A DNA stretch of 64,000 nucleotides from Leptolyngbya sp. BC1307 (lineage in GTDB: Bacteria; Cyanobacteriota; Cyanobacteriia; Phormidesmidales; Phormidesmidaceae). The notes beneath the pieces were generated by a model. That model made no database searches. It saw nothing but the letters and a program-made list of their open reading frames with translations, and had not been told where the DNA came from. Where the stretch lies: NCBI RefSeq assembly GCF_002286735.1, contig NZ_NRTA01000018.1:1-64000 (forward strand), written 5' to 3'. Below, piece after piece: positions 46,437 through 55,772 of this stretch (position 1 is its first letter; every line of letters starts with the position of its first letter). The translations under genes and the position numbers were made by a program.

Positions 46437-47327
46437 TTAGCCAAGTTTGCGACGCGGATAGGTTTTCATGAGCTGGCGCACCTGCTCGGCATGGTAAGAG
46501 CTGCGAGTTAGCGGAGACGACACAACCTGCAAAAAGCCCATTTCTTCACCCGCCATGCGCCAGGCATCAAACAGGGCAGGCGTCACGAAATTTTCTACGC
46601 CCAAATGCTTTTGGCTAGGCTGCAGGTACTGCCCGATGGTGACAATGTCGCAGTCTATGGCCCGCAGATCACCGAGCACCTGCCGTACTTCGCCGTCGGT
46701 TTCGCCCAAGCCCACCATGATACCGGATTTGGTGTAGGCCCAAGGGGCAATGGTGCGCGATCGCGCCAACAGCTCCAGACTGCGGTCATAGTTTCCCTGA
46801 GGCCGAGTTCGCCGGTAAAGGCGAGGCACCGTCTCAGTATTGTGATTGAGCACGTCAGGCTGACCTTCCAGCAGCAAAGTTTCCAGCGCCGCCCAGTTGC
46901 CGCACAAGTCAGGAATCAGCACTTCAATGGTCGTCTCGGGAGAAACCTTGCGGGTTTCTTCTATGCAGCGGATAAACTGACTAGCGCCGCCATCCGGCAA
47001 ATCGTCGCGGTTGACTGAGGTAATCACAACGTGCTTGAGCTGCATCCGCCGAACCGCTTCAGCTAGATGCACCGGCTCTAGCGGATCGAGCCCTTTTGGT
47101 GCTTTGTCAAAATCAATGTCGCAGTAGGGGCAAGCGCGAGTACAGGCTGGCCCCATAATCAAAAACGTGGCAGTCCCTACGCTAAAGCACTCGCCGATGT
47201 TAGGGCAAGAAGCCTCTTCGCAAACAGTATTCAAGCCGAGATCTTGTAAAATTCCTTTTACATTGCCGACCCGCTCCCACTGCGGCGCTTTTACCCGTAA
47301 CCAGTCTGGCTTAACTACCAAGCTCAA
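46437..47327 (-). CDS. lipA: lipoyl synthase
   Basis: Radical SAM enzyme inserting two sulfurs into protein-bound octanoate. Both iron-sulfur clusters have ligands: [12 protein letters not shown] for the auxiliary cluster (C-x4-C-x5-C), CTRACPYCD for the radical SAM cluster, and the C-terminal RSSYHAEQ motif. The start [18 protein letters not shown] is typical. At 296 aa it is of normal length. Cyanobacteria often carry two LipA paralogues; no lipB lies near. Confidence 0.96.
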   Translation of the reverse strand: MSLVVKPDWLRVKAPQWERVGNVKGILQDLGLNTVCEEASCPNIGECFSVGTATFLIMGPACTRACPYCDIDFDKAPKGLDPLEPVHLAEAVRRMQLKHVVITSVNRDDLPDGGASQFIRCIEETRKVSPETTIEVLIPDLCGNWAALETLLLEGQPDVLNHNTETVPRLYRRTRPQGNYDRSLELLARSRTIAPWAYTKSGIMVGLGETDGEVRQVLGDLRAIDCDIVTIGQYLQPSQKHLGVENFVTPALFDAWRMAGEEMGFLQVVSSPLTRSSYHAEQVRQLMKTYPRRKLG

Positions 47328-47421
47328 GTCGCCCCTCTATATAGCGTTAGCACTTTGTTTGCACATACCTTATCGGCGGCAAGCTCGATAAGTACAGCGG
47401 GCAAAGTCACTCACAAAGCAC

Positions 47422-47438
47422 GTAGGCGTAGCCTTCTC
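47422..47438. repeat. short dispersed repeat module
   Basis: GTAGGCGTAGCCTTCTC resembles, on the opposite strand, the block at about 5459-5474 inside the 5392-5487 element (14 of 17 matched). These belong to the family of short dispersed cyanobacterial repeats. Confidence 0.4.
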
Positions 47439-47483
47439 TGCGAGTATGCACCCGCACTTTGCTATACATTGCCGCTCATCACC

Positions 47484-47511
47484 GTCTAAGCGTGCAAGTC
47501 TAAGCGTGCAA
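47484..47511. repeat. 14-bp perfect tandem duplication
   Basis: GTCTAAGCGTGCAA occurs twice head-to-tail at 47484-47497 and 47498-47511, in the gap before the L,D-transpeptidase gene. The rest of that 289-base gap (47328-47616) has no supported gene. Confidence 0.7.
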
Positions 47512-47616
47512 AAGTGATTCTAGCAAGGCTAAGGTGTAAAGGGGAACTTTAGGACGATTGCACTCGCCAATTTTCACAGCCCACCCGTGTTAAAGCCCAC
47601 ATCAGGCAGCAGACCG

Positions 47617-48264
47617 ATGCGCAGGCAACCCCCTATCATTCGCTGTTTTGTAGTGCTGTGCTTTGGTTCGGCAGTGACCCTAGCGGCCTTTGAATGGCGC
47701 AACCCTTTTCCGGGGCCAGTGGTCACGCCAGATTCTGTCTCGGATATCAGCAGCGAGTCAGCGACGTTTGAACTGGGGAATCCGTCTCAGCAGTCAGGAT
47801 TGGCCGCTCGGCTGCGGCTCGGACAAGTCTTTGGCAGAGAACCCACACCAGCCGCTGCTCAGCCATTAGCCGAGTCCTCAGCCCAGCTAGTGCTCTCTCT
47901 CAGCCAGCGCGCTCTAGAAGTGCGCTATGCCGACCAGCCAACCGTACGCTACGAGGTGGCTGTAGGTCAGGCCGACTGGCAGACACCAACCGGTGAGTTC
48001 CACGTCGTTAACAAAATAGAAAATCCTGCCTGGCAGCACCCTATCACCAAGGATGAAGTGCCACCCGGTCCAGACAATCCGCTAGGGTCTCGCTGGATCG
48101 GGTTTTGGAGCGATGGCCAGGCCCAAATCGGCTTTCACGGCACCAATCAGGAAGAGCTGGTCGGCGAAGCCGTCTCTCACGGCTGCGTACGAATGCGCAA
48201 CCAGGATATTCAAGACCTTTACCAGCGAGTCGAAGTGGGGACAGCGGTGAAGGTAGAGCCTTAG
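47617..48264 (+). CDS. L,D-transpeptidase (YkuD domain)
   Basis: Cell-envelope enzyme that makes or breaks 3-3 peptidoglycan cross-links. After a single hydrophobic anchor or signal (FVVLCFGSAVTLAAFEW) and a linker, the YkuD domain occupies about residues 95-215. The catalytic motif HGTNQEELVGEAVSHGCVRM contains the His and the nucleophilic Cys in SHGCVRM. I chose the ATG at 47617 (MRRQPPIIRCF); the open frame also permits a GTG at 47587. The chain ends 27 bases before the convergent ComFB-domain gene. Confidence 0.9.
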   Translation: MRRQPPIIRCFVVLCFGSAVTLAAFEWRNPFPGPVVTPDSVSDISSESATFELGNPSQQSGLAARLRLGQVFGREPTPAAAQPLAESSAQLVLSLSQRALEVRYADQPTVRYEVAVGQADWQTPTGEFHVVNKIENPAWQHPITKDEVPPGPDNPLGSRWIGFWSDGQAQIGFHGTNQEELVGEAVSHGCVRMRNQDIQDLYQRVEVGTAVKVEP

Positions 48265-48291
48265 GGATTGATAGGCAGATGCCCCTCATCA

Positions 48292-48840
48292 CTACGCTGC
48301 TGTAGGCTGCTGCTCAAAGTTATGAGCGTAGCCTTTGAGCAGCTTGTTGACCTGGCCCATCAGGCCCTCTTCAGTGCGCTGAAGCTCTCTGCGCTCTGGG
48401 AAGAACTCGGGCTGGTTGAGGCTGCGTCCTACTGACTCGGCGACCTGCTGAGTGATCAGGTCGGCTAGCTCATCGCGGGCTTTTTCACGCTGATAGTTAG
48501 CGCCTTCTTCGGTGGTGGCATACAGAGGCGGCAGTCGGTTGAGGGCATAGGCAGCAATGTCACCTAAGTCGAGGGTCTGATCGCTTTTGGCTTCTACTGC
48601 GGCTACCTGGGAGATGGCCTCAGTTAACACCAGCTCTTCAATGACATTAATAAATTGTTTGCGGGGGACGGCAACGACTTCACCGGTGAGCAAAGAACCC
48701 ATCAAACGATCTAGGGCCATGTACTCTTCGATGGATAGCTCAGAGGCAGTATCGCAAATGCGGCCAACTTCTGCTTCCATAGCAGGGGTCAGATAGCCAT
48801 CTTGCAATGCCTGTTCGACGATTTTTTCTATGTTACTCAT
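48292..48840 (-). CDS. ComFB-domain protein, candidate c-di-GMP receptor
   Basis: A 182-aa soluble protein. Residues about 60-115 show the ComFB pattern: KQFINVIEELVLTEAI, then LGDIAAYALNRLPPLYATTE. In cyanobacteria a ComFB protein (CdgR) has been reported as a c-di-GMP receptor. This protein lacks the Cys-x-x-Cys pair of the Bacillus form. The N-terminal 55 residues (LQDGYLTPAMEAEVGRICDT) form a second helical unit, seen in long cyanobacterial members. A GGDEF protein is encoded at 6042-7616 but not adjacent. Ligand binding here is inferred from the family, not from residues I can verify. Confidence 0.78.
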   Translation of the reverse strand: MSNIEKIVEQALQDGYLTPAMEAEVGRICDTASELSIEEYMALDRLMGSLLTGEVVAVPRKQFINVIEELVLTEAISQVAAVEAKSDQTLDLGDIAAYALNRLPPLYATTEEGANYQREKARDELADLITQQVAESVGRSLNQPEFFPERRELQRTEEGLMGQVNKLLKGYAHNFEQQPTAA

Positions 48841-48984
48841 GCTGGCGCAAGACTCCGATTAATGGTTCCACTGAAAGATTTAAAGGTCACTTGCAATTTT
48901 TGTGACCTGATTTGGATGAATCTCATGTGAAGTATTCCCGTTGCCCCAACCAGCAAAACAGGTTGATGCTCAATTTAGGCAGAC

Positions 48985-49917
48985 TTACTCTACGCCGTCG
49001 TAGCGCCAGGGCACCGGATCGACGGCAATCCCGTTGACGAATAGCCCCCAGTGGAGATTTGGCCCGGTGGCAAAGCCCGTAGAGCCCATGTAGCCGATGA
49101 GCTGACCTGCCTGGACAAAGTCACCTTCGTTGACGGCAAAGCCAGAGAGGTGAATCATCACGCTGGTGACGCCCTGGCCGTGATCGATGCCAAGGGTGTT
49201 GCCATTGAGCACAAAGCCGTCTGCGACCCGACCGACCAGCGCAATCTGACCGGCAGCGGGTGCATAGATGGGCGAGCCATTACCTGCCGCGTAGTCTACC
49301 CCCCGGTGGTAATAGTCTCCGGCAAACACGCCATTGTAGTAACGGCGCAGACCATAGAGGGAGCTGACATAGCCGTTGCTGGGCTTGGTCATGGGGCCAT
49401 CCCAATAGCGCTCTGGGGTACGCAGCGCACGGAGGTCGTCTAATCGGCCAAACTCGTAGTCGGTGCCTTCTAGTCCGGCGCGACCGGGAGAGAGCGTGAT
49501 GTACTGAGTGGGGAAGCTGCGATCGCCAATATTGACCGCTATATTATTGGTGCCTTCAGTGCCACTGACTTGCAGGGTCATCCGTCCCGGCGTTGTATTA
49601 GGGCTGGTGGGTATCAGAGCGCGGTAGCGATCGCCTGATAGCAAAAACGTTGGATAGCTCGTATCCCCCATGCTGACAGTGGGTGCTTCATCGCTGCGTT
49701 CACCCCGCACGACTACCGAAAGTGTGTCTCCTAACTTGGGGCTACTGGGCGATACCTGCACCTGGTAGGCTTGGGCGGGCGTGGCTACAGCACTCCACAG
49801 CACCAGCGCGCTAGCGGCCACAGGTAGCAGCAGCCAGGGCAGTCTAGCAGGCAAAGAAAGCCTATGCCTGACACGGCGCCATAGCCTGGTAATAGCCGAG
49901 GTAAGAGAAGAAATCAT
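48985..49917 (-). CDS. M23 family peptidase (LytM type)
   Basis: Envelope peptidoglycan endopeptidase or regulator. A basic N-terminus and a hydrophobic segment (LLLPVAASALVLWSAVATPA) form the signal, followed by a beta-rich region (about 45-175) and the M23 domain (about 190-300). The zinc motif HRGVDYAAGNGSPIYAPAAG is intact (H-x3-D). In the second motif, normally HxH, the first His is Asn (TGPNLHWGLFVNG; codon aat). The remaining His and the IHLSGF His are present. Some active-looking subfamilies have this Asn, so loss of activity is not certain. It is convergent with nothing on its strand and separate from hfq by 152 bases. Confidence 0.88.
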   Translation of the reverse strand: MISSLTSAITRLWRRVRHRLSLPARLPWLLLPVAASALVLWSAVATPAQAYQVQVSPSSPKLGDTLSVVVRGERSDEAPTVSMGDTSYPTFLLSGDRYRALIPTSPNTTPGRMTLQVSGTEGTNNIAVNIGDRSFPTQYITLSPGRAGLEGTDYEFGRLDDLRALRTPERYWDGPMTKPSNGYVSSLYGLRRYYNGVFAGDYYHRGVDYAAGNGSPIYAPAAGQIALVGRVADGFVLNGNTLGIDHGQGVTSVMIHLSGFAVNEGDFVQAGQLIGYMGSTGFATGPNLHWGLFVNGIAVDPVPWRYDGVE

Positions 49918-50069
49918 AGCGATCAGTAATTCAGTAATGACGACAGGTATAGCAAATATGGCCTCAGCCGTCTTCAGTCAGCGCCCGTGAAAATTGGCAG
50001 CATGGCTCAGACCGCATTGACGATATCACTCCTGAAGCAGCTAGGAGAACCTTACTCCTTTGATGTTAT

Positions 50070-50288
50070 CTATATACCTGATTTAACATAGGCGATCGCC
50101 CCTCGCATCAAAATCATGTTCTCACCATCCGCGCCTTTAACGCAGATGGCGTTGGCGTCTTGCCAGCTGAGGGCACCCGCTAAGGTATCGCCGGTGGTGA
50201 GCTTCACTTCGACTAGTTGCTGGTCGCGAATGAGGGTTTGCACTTGGCGAATGCTGGGTAGGCCGGTATCAAATTCTTTAGAGGACAT
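50070..50288 (-). CDS. hfq: RNA chaperone-like protein Hfq (cyanobacterial type)
   Basis: Short Sm-fold protein (72 aa). The opening FDTGLPSIRQVQTLIRDQQL is the cyanobacterial Hfq signature; VEVKLTTGDTLAGALSWQDA corresponds to Sm motif 1. Unlike enterobacterial Hfq it lacks the YKHA motif and the long C-terminus. In Synechocystis, Hfq is needed for type IV pilus function and motility by binding PilB rather than by pairing small RNAs; the same role here is inferred. It is divergent from dapF, an arrangement I know from other cyanobacteria. Confidence 0.9.
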   Translation of the reverse strand: MSSKEFDTGLPSIRQVQTLIRDQQLVEVKLTTGDTLAGALSWQDANAICVKGADGENMILMRGAIAYVKSGI

Positions 50289-50428
50289 CAGTTTACGAGG
50301 TGTACGAAGGAGCGTTCGATCTGTAGGTTGCCCGAGAACGGCGGTCAGAAATCGATAGCGGCTATAGAAGCAAGCGATGGAGCAGGCGTTATAAGATGCT
50401 TAGTACCGTCTAAAAAGACTCTGTTTTC

Positions 50429-51301
50429 ATGACCACTCTTTCCTTTAGCAAGTATCACGGCCTTGGCAACGACTTTATTTTGGTCGATAACCGGGCTAGC
50501 TCGGAGCCCATGATTACGCCAGAGCAGGCAGTGGCGGTGTGCGATCGCAATTTTGGCATCGGCGCTGACGGCGTGATTTTTGTGCTGCCTGCCACTGGCG
50601 AAACTGACTACAGCATGCGGATTTACAACTCCGATGGCTCAGAGCCGGAAATGTGCGGTAACGGCATTCGCTGTCTGGCCAAATTCATTGTCGGCCTGGA
50701 AGCCGCTGACGGGCGCGCGCTTCAACTGCCACAGACCTATCAAATTCACACGCTGGCGGGGACCATTCGCCCCCAGTTGCAGCCAGGCGGTCAGGTCACG
50801 GTCGATATGGGTGAGCCAAATTTGCTAGCCCAGGAAATTCCAACGACGCTAGCAGCTGAGCAGGAAAAAGCTATCGATAAACCCCTTGAAGTAGCCGGGC
50901 AGCCGTGGCAGGTAACCTGTGTCAGCATGGGCAACCCCCACTGCATTACCTTTGTAGACGATGTGGCAGCCGTACCGCTGGCCGAAATTGGCCCCCAGTT
51001 TGAAAGCCATCCGGCCTTCCCCGCTCGGATTAATACCGAATTTGTGGAAGTGGTGCAGCCTGACTATTTGAAAATGAGAGTTTGGGAGCGAGGGGCCGGG
51101 CCAACGCTAGCCTGCGGGACGGGAGCCTGCGCGCTGCTGGTAGCGGCTGTGCTCAATGGCAAGAGCGATCACAAGGCCACAGTCGAACTGCCAGGCGGCT
51201 GTCTAGAAATTGAGTGGGCACAAAGCAATCGAGTCTTTATGACCGGTCCGGCTACGCTGGTCTTCAGCGGTAATGTCTTTGTCGATGCCGCCGGACGCTA
51301 G
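50429..51301 (+). CDS. dapF: diaminopimelate epimerase
   Basis: Converts LL- to meso-diaminopimelate for lysine and peptidoglycan. The two catalytic cysteines lie in [12 protein letters not shown] and [15 protein letters not shown]. The N-terminal [17 protein letters not shown] and the [15 protein letters not shown] segment are typical. At 290 aa it is of standard length. The surE gene begins 17 bases after the stop (at 51319), so the two are co-transcribed. Confidence 0.97.
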   Translation: MTTLSFSKYHGLGNDFILVDNRASSEPMITPEQAVAVCDRNFGIGADGVIFVLPATGETDYSMRIYNSDGSEPEMCGNGIRCLAKFIVGLEAADGRALQLPQTYQIHTLAGTIRPQLQPGGQVTVDMGEPNLLAQEIPTTLAAEQEKAIDKPLEVAGQPWQVTCVSMGNPHCITFVDDVAAVPLAEIGPQFESHPAFPARINTEFVEVVQPDYLKMRVWERGAGPTLACGTGACALLVAAVLNGKSDHKATVELPGGCLEIEWAQSNRVFMTGPATLVFSGNVFVDAAGR

Positions 51302-51318
51302 CCCAGGAGATGACTGCT

Positions 51319-52041
51319 ATGGCTCTAATTGTGTTGACTAATGACGATGGCATTGACGCTCCGGGTATTCGGGCGATGCAAGCGGCGCTGCACCAAATTT
51401 CAGAAAATGGGGGATTCGAGCATAAGAGCCAAAGCGTGATCGTCGCACCTGACGCACCGCTTTCGGGGTGCAGCCATCAGCTCAACCGGGGCGGCACCAT
51501 TCCGATTGAGCAAAGGGCAAAGGGAGAATATGCCATTGGCGGCACGCCCGCTGACTGTAGCCGGGTGGCGCTGAGCCATTTGTATCCGACAGCAGACTGG
51601 GTGCTCTCAGGGATTAATGCGGGCGGCAACATGGGTTCGGACACTTACGTCTCGGGTACGGTAGCCGCTGTACGAGAGGCCACTCTGCTGCGTAAAAGTG
51701 CGATCGCTATCTCTCAATACAAATACCGGCAGCAGCCGTATGACTGGCCCCGCGCCACCCGACTGAGCGCCCAGGTACTCCAGCAGCTAATGGCGACCAA
51801 ACCTCAGCCAGGGCAGTTTTGGAATGTGAACCTACCTGCGCCTCCTCTAGATGGCACTGCGGACAGCCCCGAAATCGTGTTCTGCCCGCGATGCACTCAG
51901 CCTTTACCCACAGATTTTGAGGTGGATGAAGCTGGCTTTCGCTATGTCGGCGCGTATGAAGATCGTCTGCGCGATCCGAGCGGCGATGTCGATGTTTGTC
52001 TGGGCGGCAGCATCAGTGTGGTGAGTATTCAGATGTGGTGA
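51319..52041 (+). CDS. surE: 5'/3'-nucleotidase SurE
   Basis: Stationary-phase nucleotidase/exopolyphosphatase. The metal-binding motif LTNDDGIDAPGIRAM is followed by GGTPADCSRVALSHL, and SGINAGGNMGSDTYVSGTVA is typical. I set the start at 51319 (MALIVLTNDDG): an AGGAG sequence at 51305-51309 has correct spacing for it, and overlaps the upstream ATG at 51310, which adds only three residues. The chain is 240 aa. It is the second gene of a dapF-surE operon. Confidence 0.95.
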   Translation: MALIVLTNDDGIDAPGIRAMQAALHQISENGGFEHKSQSVIVAPDAPLSGCSHQLNRGGTIPIEQRAKGEYAIGGTPADCSRVALSHLYPTADWVLSGINAGGNMGSDTYVSGTVAAVREATLLRKSAIAISQYKYRQQPYDWPRATRLSAQVLQQLMATKPQPGQFWNVNLPAPPLDGTADSPEIVFCPRCTQPLPTDFEVDEAGFRYVGAYEDRLRDPSGDVDVCLGGSISVVSIQMW

Positions 52042-52397
52042 CGGCTGACGGACAGTGAGAAAATGACCGTATTTGCACACATAAAAAAATCATGAAGTCG
52101 CAACAAATTACAAGGCAATATGAGTAATAGTACGGTTTATTGGGAAGGTATGTTCAAGTCTGCGACGCACCGTAGTAAGATGGCAACGCGCTATAAATAG
52201 AGCGATCCCCAAAAATAATAACGAAAAGTTTTAGTAAATTTTCGGTATAAACACTCTGTAATAAACGTCGGTAGACACACACCATCCCTTAAACTTTCAA
52301 ACTTGAGCCAGTAGTTGTGTTGCTGCCTGTTTCTTGTCTCGTTCCTTCACTGTTAGGATCTCGCTCAAGCGGTCAGTCCTAATTCTCATTCCTGAAG
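52042..52397. other. AT-rich intergenic region before the permease cluster
   Basis: A 356-base gap, markedly richer in A and T than flanking genes around 52070-52260. No terminator with clear stem and T-run and no open frame were found. It should carry the promoter of the permease cluster; I saw no convincing Zur, Fur or NtcA site. Confidence 0.45.
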
Positions 52398-53405
52398 ATG
52401 GTTCAGCTTAATACTGGATTTACGCTATTTCTCAGCTTGCTGGTAGAAGCAATTCCATTTTTGCTCATCGGTGTAGCGTTTTCTAGCCTGCTGATGTTTT
52501 TTGTCGATGAGCGCAGGCTGATTGGCATACTGCCTAAGAACGCGCTGCTAGGTGCCTTAGCGGGTAGCCTGATCGGCCTGATGTTTCCAGTATGCGAATG
52601 CGGCAATGTGCCAGTGGCCCGGCGGCTGCTCGTGCAGGGCGCGCCAACGGCAGTATCGATAGGCTTTTTGCTGGCGGCTCCGACGATCAATCCCATCGTC
52701 TTTTGGGCGACCTGGGTGGCTTTTCGCGGTCAGCCAGAAATTGTGCTGATGCGGGTTGGCTTTACCCTGCTGATTGCCACAACCATTGCCTGGGTATTTA
52801 GTTGTCAGCCTGATATTGGACCATTTCTGCAAGAGTCTGTCGCTCGCAGCCGATTTCGTGACTCGCCTGCTAAGCCGTCGGCCCCCTCGACCTTGCTGCA
52901 GGGAGGAACCTTTTTGCAAATGGCTGGCGGTACGCTGCAGCTAGACACGCCTTCTGCTCAGAGACTGGTCGCTAACCCGGCGATAGAGCAGACATGGGGT
53001 AGCAAGTTGCAACTAGCAATTGATAATATGGTGCGCGAACTGCGCGAACTGGGAGCGGTGCTGGTGCTGGGCAGTGCGGTCGCGGCAACGGTTCAGGTTG
53101 CAGTCCCCCGAGAGCTGATTTTGGGCTTGGGTCAGGGGATGATCTCCTCTATTCTGGCGATGATGCTGCTGGCGGCGGTGGTCTCTATCTGCTCAACGGT
53201 AGACTCATTTTTTGCCCTATCGTTTGCTTCTACCTTTACTACTGGCTCACTGCTGGCCTTTTTGATCTTTGGCCCGATGATCGACTTGAAGAATATCGGC
53301 CTGCTACTGACGGTGTTTAAGGGCCGGGCAGTATTTTATCTGTTTGCGCTGGCGGCGATGATGAGCTTTGCCGCGTCTCTGTTTGTCAATTTGTATATTG
53401 GGTAA
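52398..53405 (+). CDS. DUF318/UPF0718 family permease (ArsP-like)
   Basis: A polytopic membrane protein (about 8 segments) of the two-lobed DUF318 permease family. The hallmark PVCECGNVPVARRLLVQGAP is present in the first half, followed by FLLAAPTINPIVFWATWVAF. The second repeat has VVSICSTVDSFFALSFASTF and GPMIDLKNIGLLLTVFKGRA. ArsP, one member, exports trivalent organoarsenicals through the Cys-containing motif. Many other members have unknown substrates and are paired with a DUF1980 protein, as here. The stop codon overlaps the next start (taATG), so the genes are translationally coupled. Confidence 0.88.
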   Translation: MVQLNTGFTLFLSLLVEAIPFLLIGVAFSSLLMFFVDERRLIGILPKNALLGALAGSLIGLMFPVCECGNVPVARRLLVQGAPTAVSIGFLLAAPTINPIVFWATWVAFRGQPEIVLMRVGFTLLIATTIAWVFSCQPDIGPFLQESVARSRFRDSPAKPSAPSTLLQGGTFLQMAGGTLQLDTPSAQRLVANPAIEQTWGSKLQLAIDNMVRELRELGAVLVLGSAVAATVQVAVPRELILGLGQGMISSILAMMLLAAVVSICSTVDSFFALSFASTFTTGSLLAFLIFGPMIDLKNIGLLLTVFKGRAVFYLFALAAMMSFAASLFVNLYIG

Positions 53406-54208
53406 TGGCTGTGCGATCGCCCCGTTCTGTCTCTGCTGCTGCCCGCCCTCGGCTCCGACTGCCCTGGCGAGACCTGCTGGACGTGCTGGCTATAGGAGTA
53501 TGGAGCGCCATGCTGTTTCGCTATTGGATAGGCGGAAAACTGCTGCTGCTGCTGCATCCCGACTACGCCTGGCTCTCTAACCTAGCGGCTATTGTGCTGC
53601 TGTTGCTAGCGGCCTTTAAAGGTCTCAAGATCTGGCTCGGGCTGCTCGGGCGGACTAAAGCAGCGGTCTCTAGTAAAGATCAAGGGCATGTGACGCTGCT
53701 GCCCGCCACTATCAGCAGTGCCTTAATTCTGAGCGTCGCTGTTTTTGGCTTGATCTATACGCCTCGGGCATTTGCTAGCCAAACGGCAATTCAGCGAGGC
53801 GTGTCTGACAGTATTACGCTGACCCGCGCTCAACCTCGGCGGTTTGTGCGGGCAGCAGCCCCCGAAGAACGCACGATTATCGACTGGATTCGGCTGATCA
53901 ACGTCTACCCGGAACCCGATGCCTATGGGGGCGAGGCGGTGGCGGTCTCAGGCTTTGTCATTCACCCAAAGGAATGGTCAGCAGATCATCTGATGGTTTC
54001 GCGGTTTGTCCTCACTTGCTGCGCGGCGGATGCCTATCCGGTTGGGCTACCTGTTCAACTGCCAGCGGGCAAAACCTACCCAGTAGATAGCTGGATAGAA
54101 GTCACTGGTCAGATGACGACAGAGACCCTGGACGGGCGGCGACAGTTGGCGATCGCGCCCACCGCCATCAAAGTCATAGAAGAACCCAGAAACCCTTATC
54201 AGTACTAG
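53405..54208 (+). CDS. DUF1980 family protein (TIGR03943), permease partner
   Basis: Two to three hydrophobic segments (about 10-35, 50-75 and 95-115) precede an extracytoplasmic domain (about 120-267). The latter includes RLINVYPEPDAYGGEAVAVS, GFVIHPKEWSADHLMVSRFV and LTCCAADAYPVGLPVQL, with the Cys-Cys-Ala-Ala-Asp signature of the TIGR03943 family. The protein follows the DUF318 permease with a 1-base overlap, the usual pairing, so I infer it forms a complex with that permease. The substrate is unknown. The C-terminal domain resembles an OB-fold (VEVTGQMTTETLDGRRQLAI-like strands). Confidence 0.85.
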   Translation: MAVRSPRSVSAAARPRLRLPWRDLLDVLAIGVWSAMLFRYWIGGKLLLLLHPDYAWLSNLAAIVLLLLAAFKGLKIWLGLLGRTKAAVSSKDQGHVTLLPATISSALILSVAVFGLIYTPRAFASQTAIQRGVSDSITLTRAQPRRFVRAAAPEERTIIDWIRLINVYPEPDAYGGEAVAVSGFVIHPKEWSADHLMVSRFVLTCCAADAYPVGLPVQLPAGKTYPVDSWIEVTGQMTTETLDGRRQLAIAPTAIKVIEEPRNPYQY

Positions 54209-54224
54209 GACTTCCCCCTTCGCT

Positions 54225-55736
54225 ATGTCTCAGTCACGTCGAAGACAGCCGCTTGACCGGGTGGCCACAAGGGTCATCACTTTACTCGGACTGTTGATTG
54301 CCGCCATGCTGCTGCTGGGCGCTCAGTCGTTACCTCAAGTCAGAACTTTTAGCTGGCAAGACAAACCGGTGACCGCCGCAGATGTTGCGTTTATGATGAC
54401 GTTTACTCAGCCGATGGACGCTCAGAGTGTCGAGAAAAATCTGCAGATCGAACCGGCGCTAGCAGGCAAATTCAGCTGGGCAGGCAGACGGATGGCCTAC
54501 ACGCTGGCAGTACCTGCGCCCTATGGCGAAAGCTACAAGATCTCTTTGCCGACGGCAAAAGCGCTAGCCAGGCAGGACGGATTTGAGCCGTTTAGCAGTG
54601 AGTTTAAGACACGCGATCGCATCTTTGCCTATATCGGTGCAGCTGGCGAAGAGCAAGGGCGGCTGATACTGTTTAATTTAACCCGCAAAGAAAAAACGCT
54701 GCTGACCCCTGAAGGGCAGATCGTGATGGATTTTCAGTCTTATCCGGAGCGCGATCGCATCCTATTTTCAGCCGTCAGTGCCGAAGCGCAGGCCGAAGGT
54801 CAGTCATCACCACAGATCTACAGCGTTTCTACCGGCCAGCGAGAAGCTACCGCCGCTCCTCGCTGGCAGCTATGGAACCGGACTGAGCCCGCCGCTGCCG
54901 GTGCCATTCAGCTCATACTCGACAACCAAGACTACCAAAACCTAAAATTTGACCTCTCACCCAACGGCGAAGTTATTGTCGTGCAGCGAGTAAACCAGAC
55001 CAACCCAGCAGACTTTGGCCCCTGGGTGCTGATGAATGGAGAACCGCCCCGTCAGCTTAAAACAGAGCCGGGCGGAGACTTTACCATTGCCCCTGACAGC
55101 CTCTCACTCCTGTTGCAGCAGGGAGAGGGCACAGCGGTCATTGCCCTAGAGCCAGAAGTCGCCCAGGCAGACGAACTGCTGGATTTCTTGCCGGACTATG
55201 GGCTGACGCTAGATGTGGCTAGCGATGGTAGCGCGGCAGCTCTAGTAAATTTCAACCAAGACGATCCAGACAAGCGGTATACCCAGTCGCTATTTTGGGT
55301 ATCTAGCCAGGGTGAAGAAAAGCAGCTATTGCAAACCGAGGGTGCCATAGTCAGCGCCCAGTTTAATGAAGACAACACAGTTCTCTATTGCCTAATCAAC
55401 CGGCTGTTAGTAGTAGATAACGGAGCCGAGGATGAGTATCAGGTATCGCCCTACATCACAGCCGTCAATGTGAAAACAGGCAAAGAGCAAGAGCTGCTAG
55501 AAATGCCGCCTCAGCCTGAAATAACCTTGAGTCTTTCGCCCGATGGACTCGCTATTTTGTTTGATGAAACCCTGGTCAGCGATTCGCGCTTAAAAGCAGA
55601 CACTGACCAGGCTACAGATCGGCTCTGGCTGCTGCCGCTGTTTAGCACCTTAGAAGAGCGGCTGAGCGGGGAGCCGATTCCTTTACCGCCAACAGAACTG
55701 GAGCTAGCAGGTCGCCATCCAGAATGGCTGCCCTGA
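54225..55736 (+). CDS. membrane-anchored Ig-like/beta-propeller protein
   Basis: An N-terminal hydrophobic helix (ITLLGLLIAAMLLLGAQSLP) anchors or exports the protein. Residues about 50-125 resemble a Big_5/SbsA Ig-like domain (FMMTFTQPMDAQSVEKNLQI). The rest (about 130-500) consists of repeated short strand units with F-D-L-S-P-N-G, F-T-I-A-P-D-S-L-S and LSLSPDGLAILFDET motifs, like TolB/WD40-type propellers. I do not recognise a named protein. It starts 16 bases after the DUF1980 gene on the same strand, so it is probably a third member of that operon, working at the outer face of the membrane. Confidence 0.75.
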   Translation: MSQSRRRQPLDRVATRVITLLGLLIAAMLLLGAQSLPQVRTFSWQDKPVTAADVAFMMTFTQPMDAQSVEKNLQIEPALAGKFSWAGRRMAYTLAVPAPYGESYKISLPTAKALARQDGFEPFSSEFKTRDRIFAYIGAAGEEQGRLILFNLTRKEKTLLTPEGQIVMDFQSYPERDRILFSAVSAEAQAEGQSSPQIYSVSTGQREATAAPRWQLWNRTEPAAAGAIQLILDNQDYQNLKFDLSPNGEVIVVQRVNQTNPADFGPWVLMNGEPPRQLKTEPGGDFTIAPDSLSLLLQQGEGTAVIALEPEVAQADELLDFLPDYGLTLDVASDGSAAALVNFNQDDPDKRYTQSLFWVSSQGEEKQLLQTEGAIVSAQFNEDNTVLYCLINRLLVVDNGAEDEYQVSPYITAVNVKTGKEQELLEMPPQPEITLSLSPDGLAILFDETLVSDSRLKADTDQATDRLWLLPLFSTLEERLSGEPIPLPPTELELAGRHPEWLP

Positions 55737-55772
55737 CGTTCATAGGGCATCAGTAGCTGTAGCTTTGGCCAC

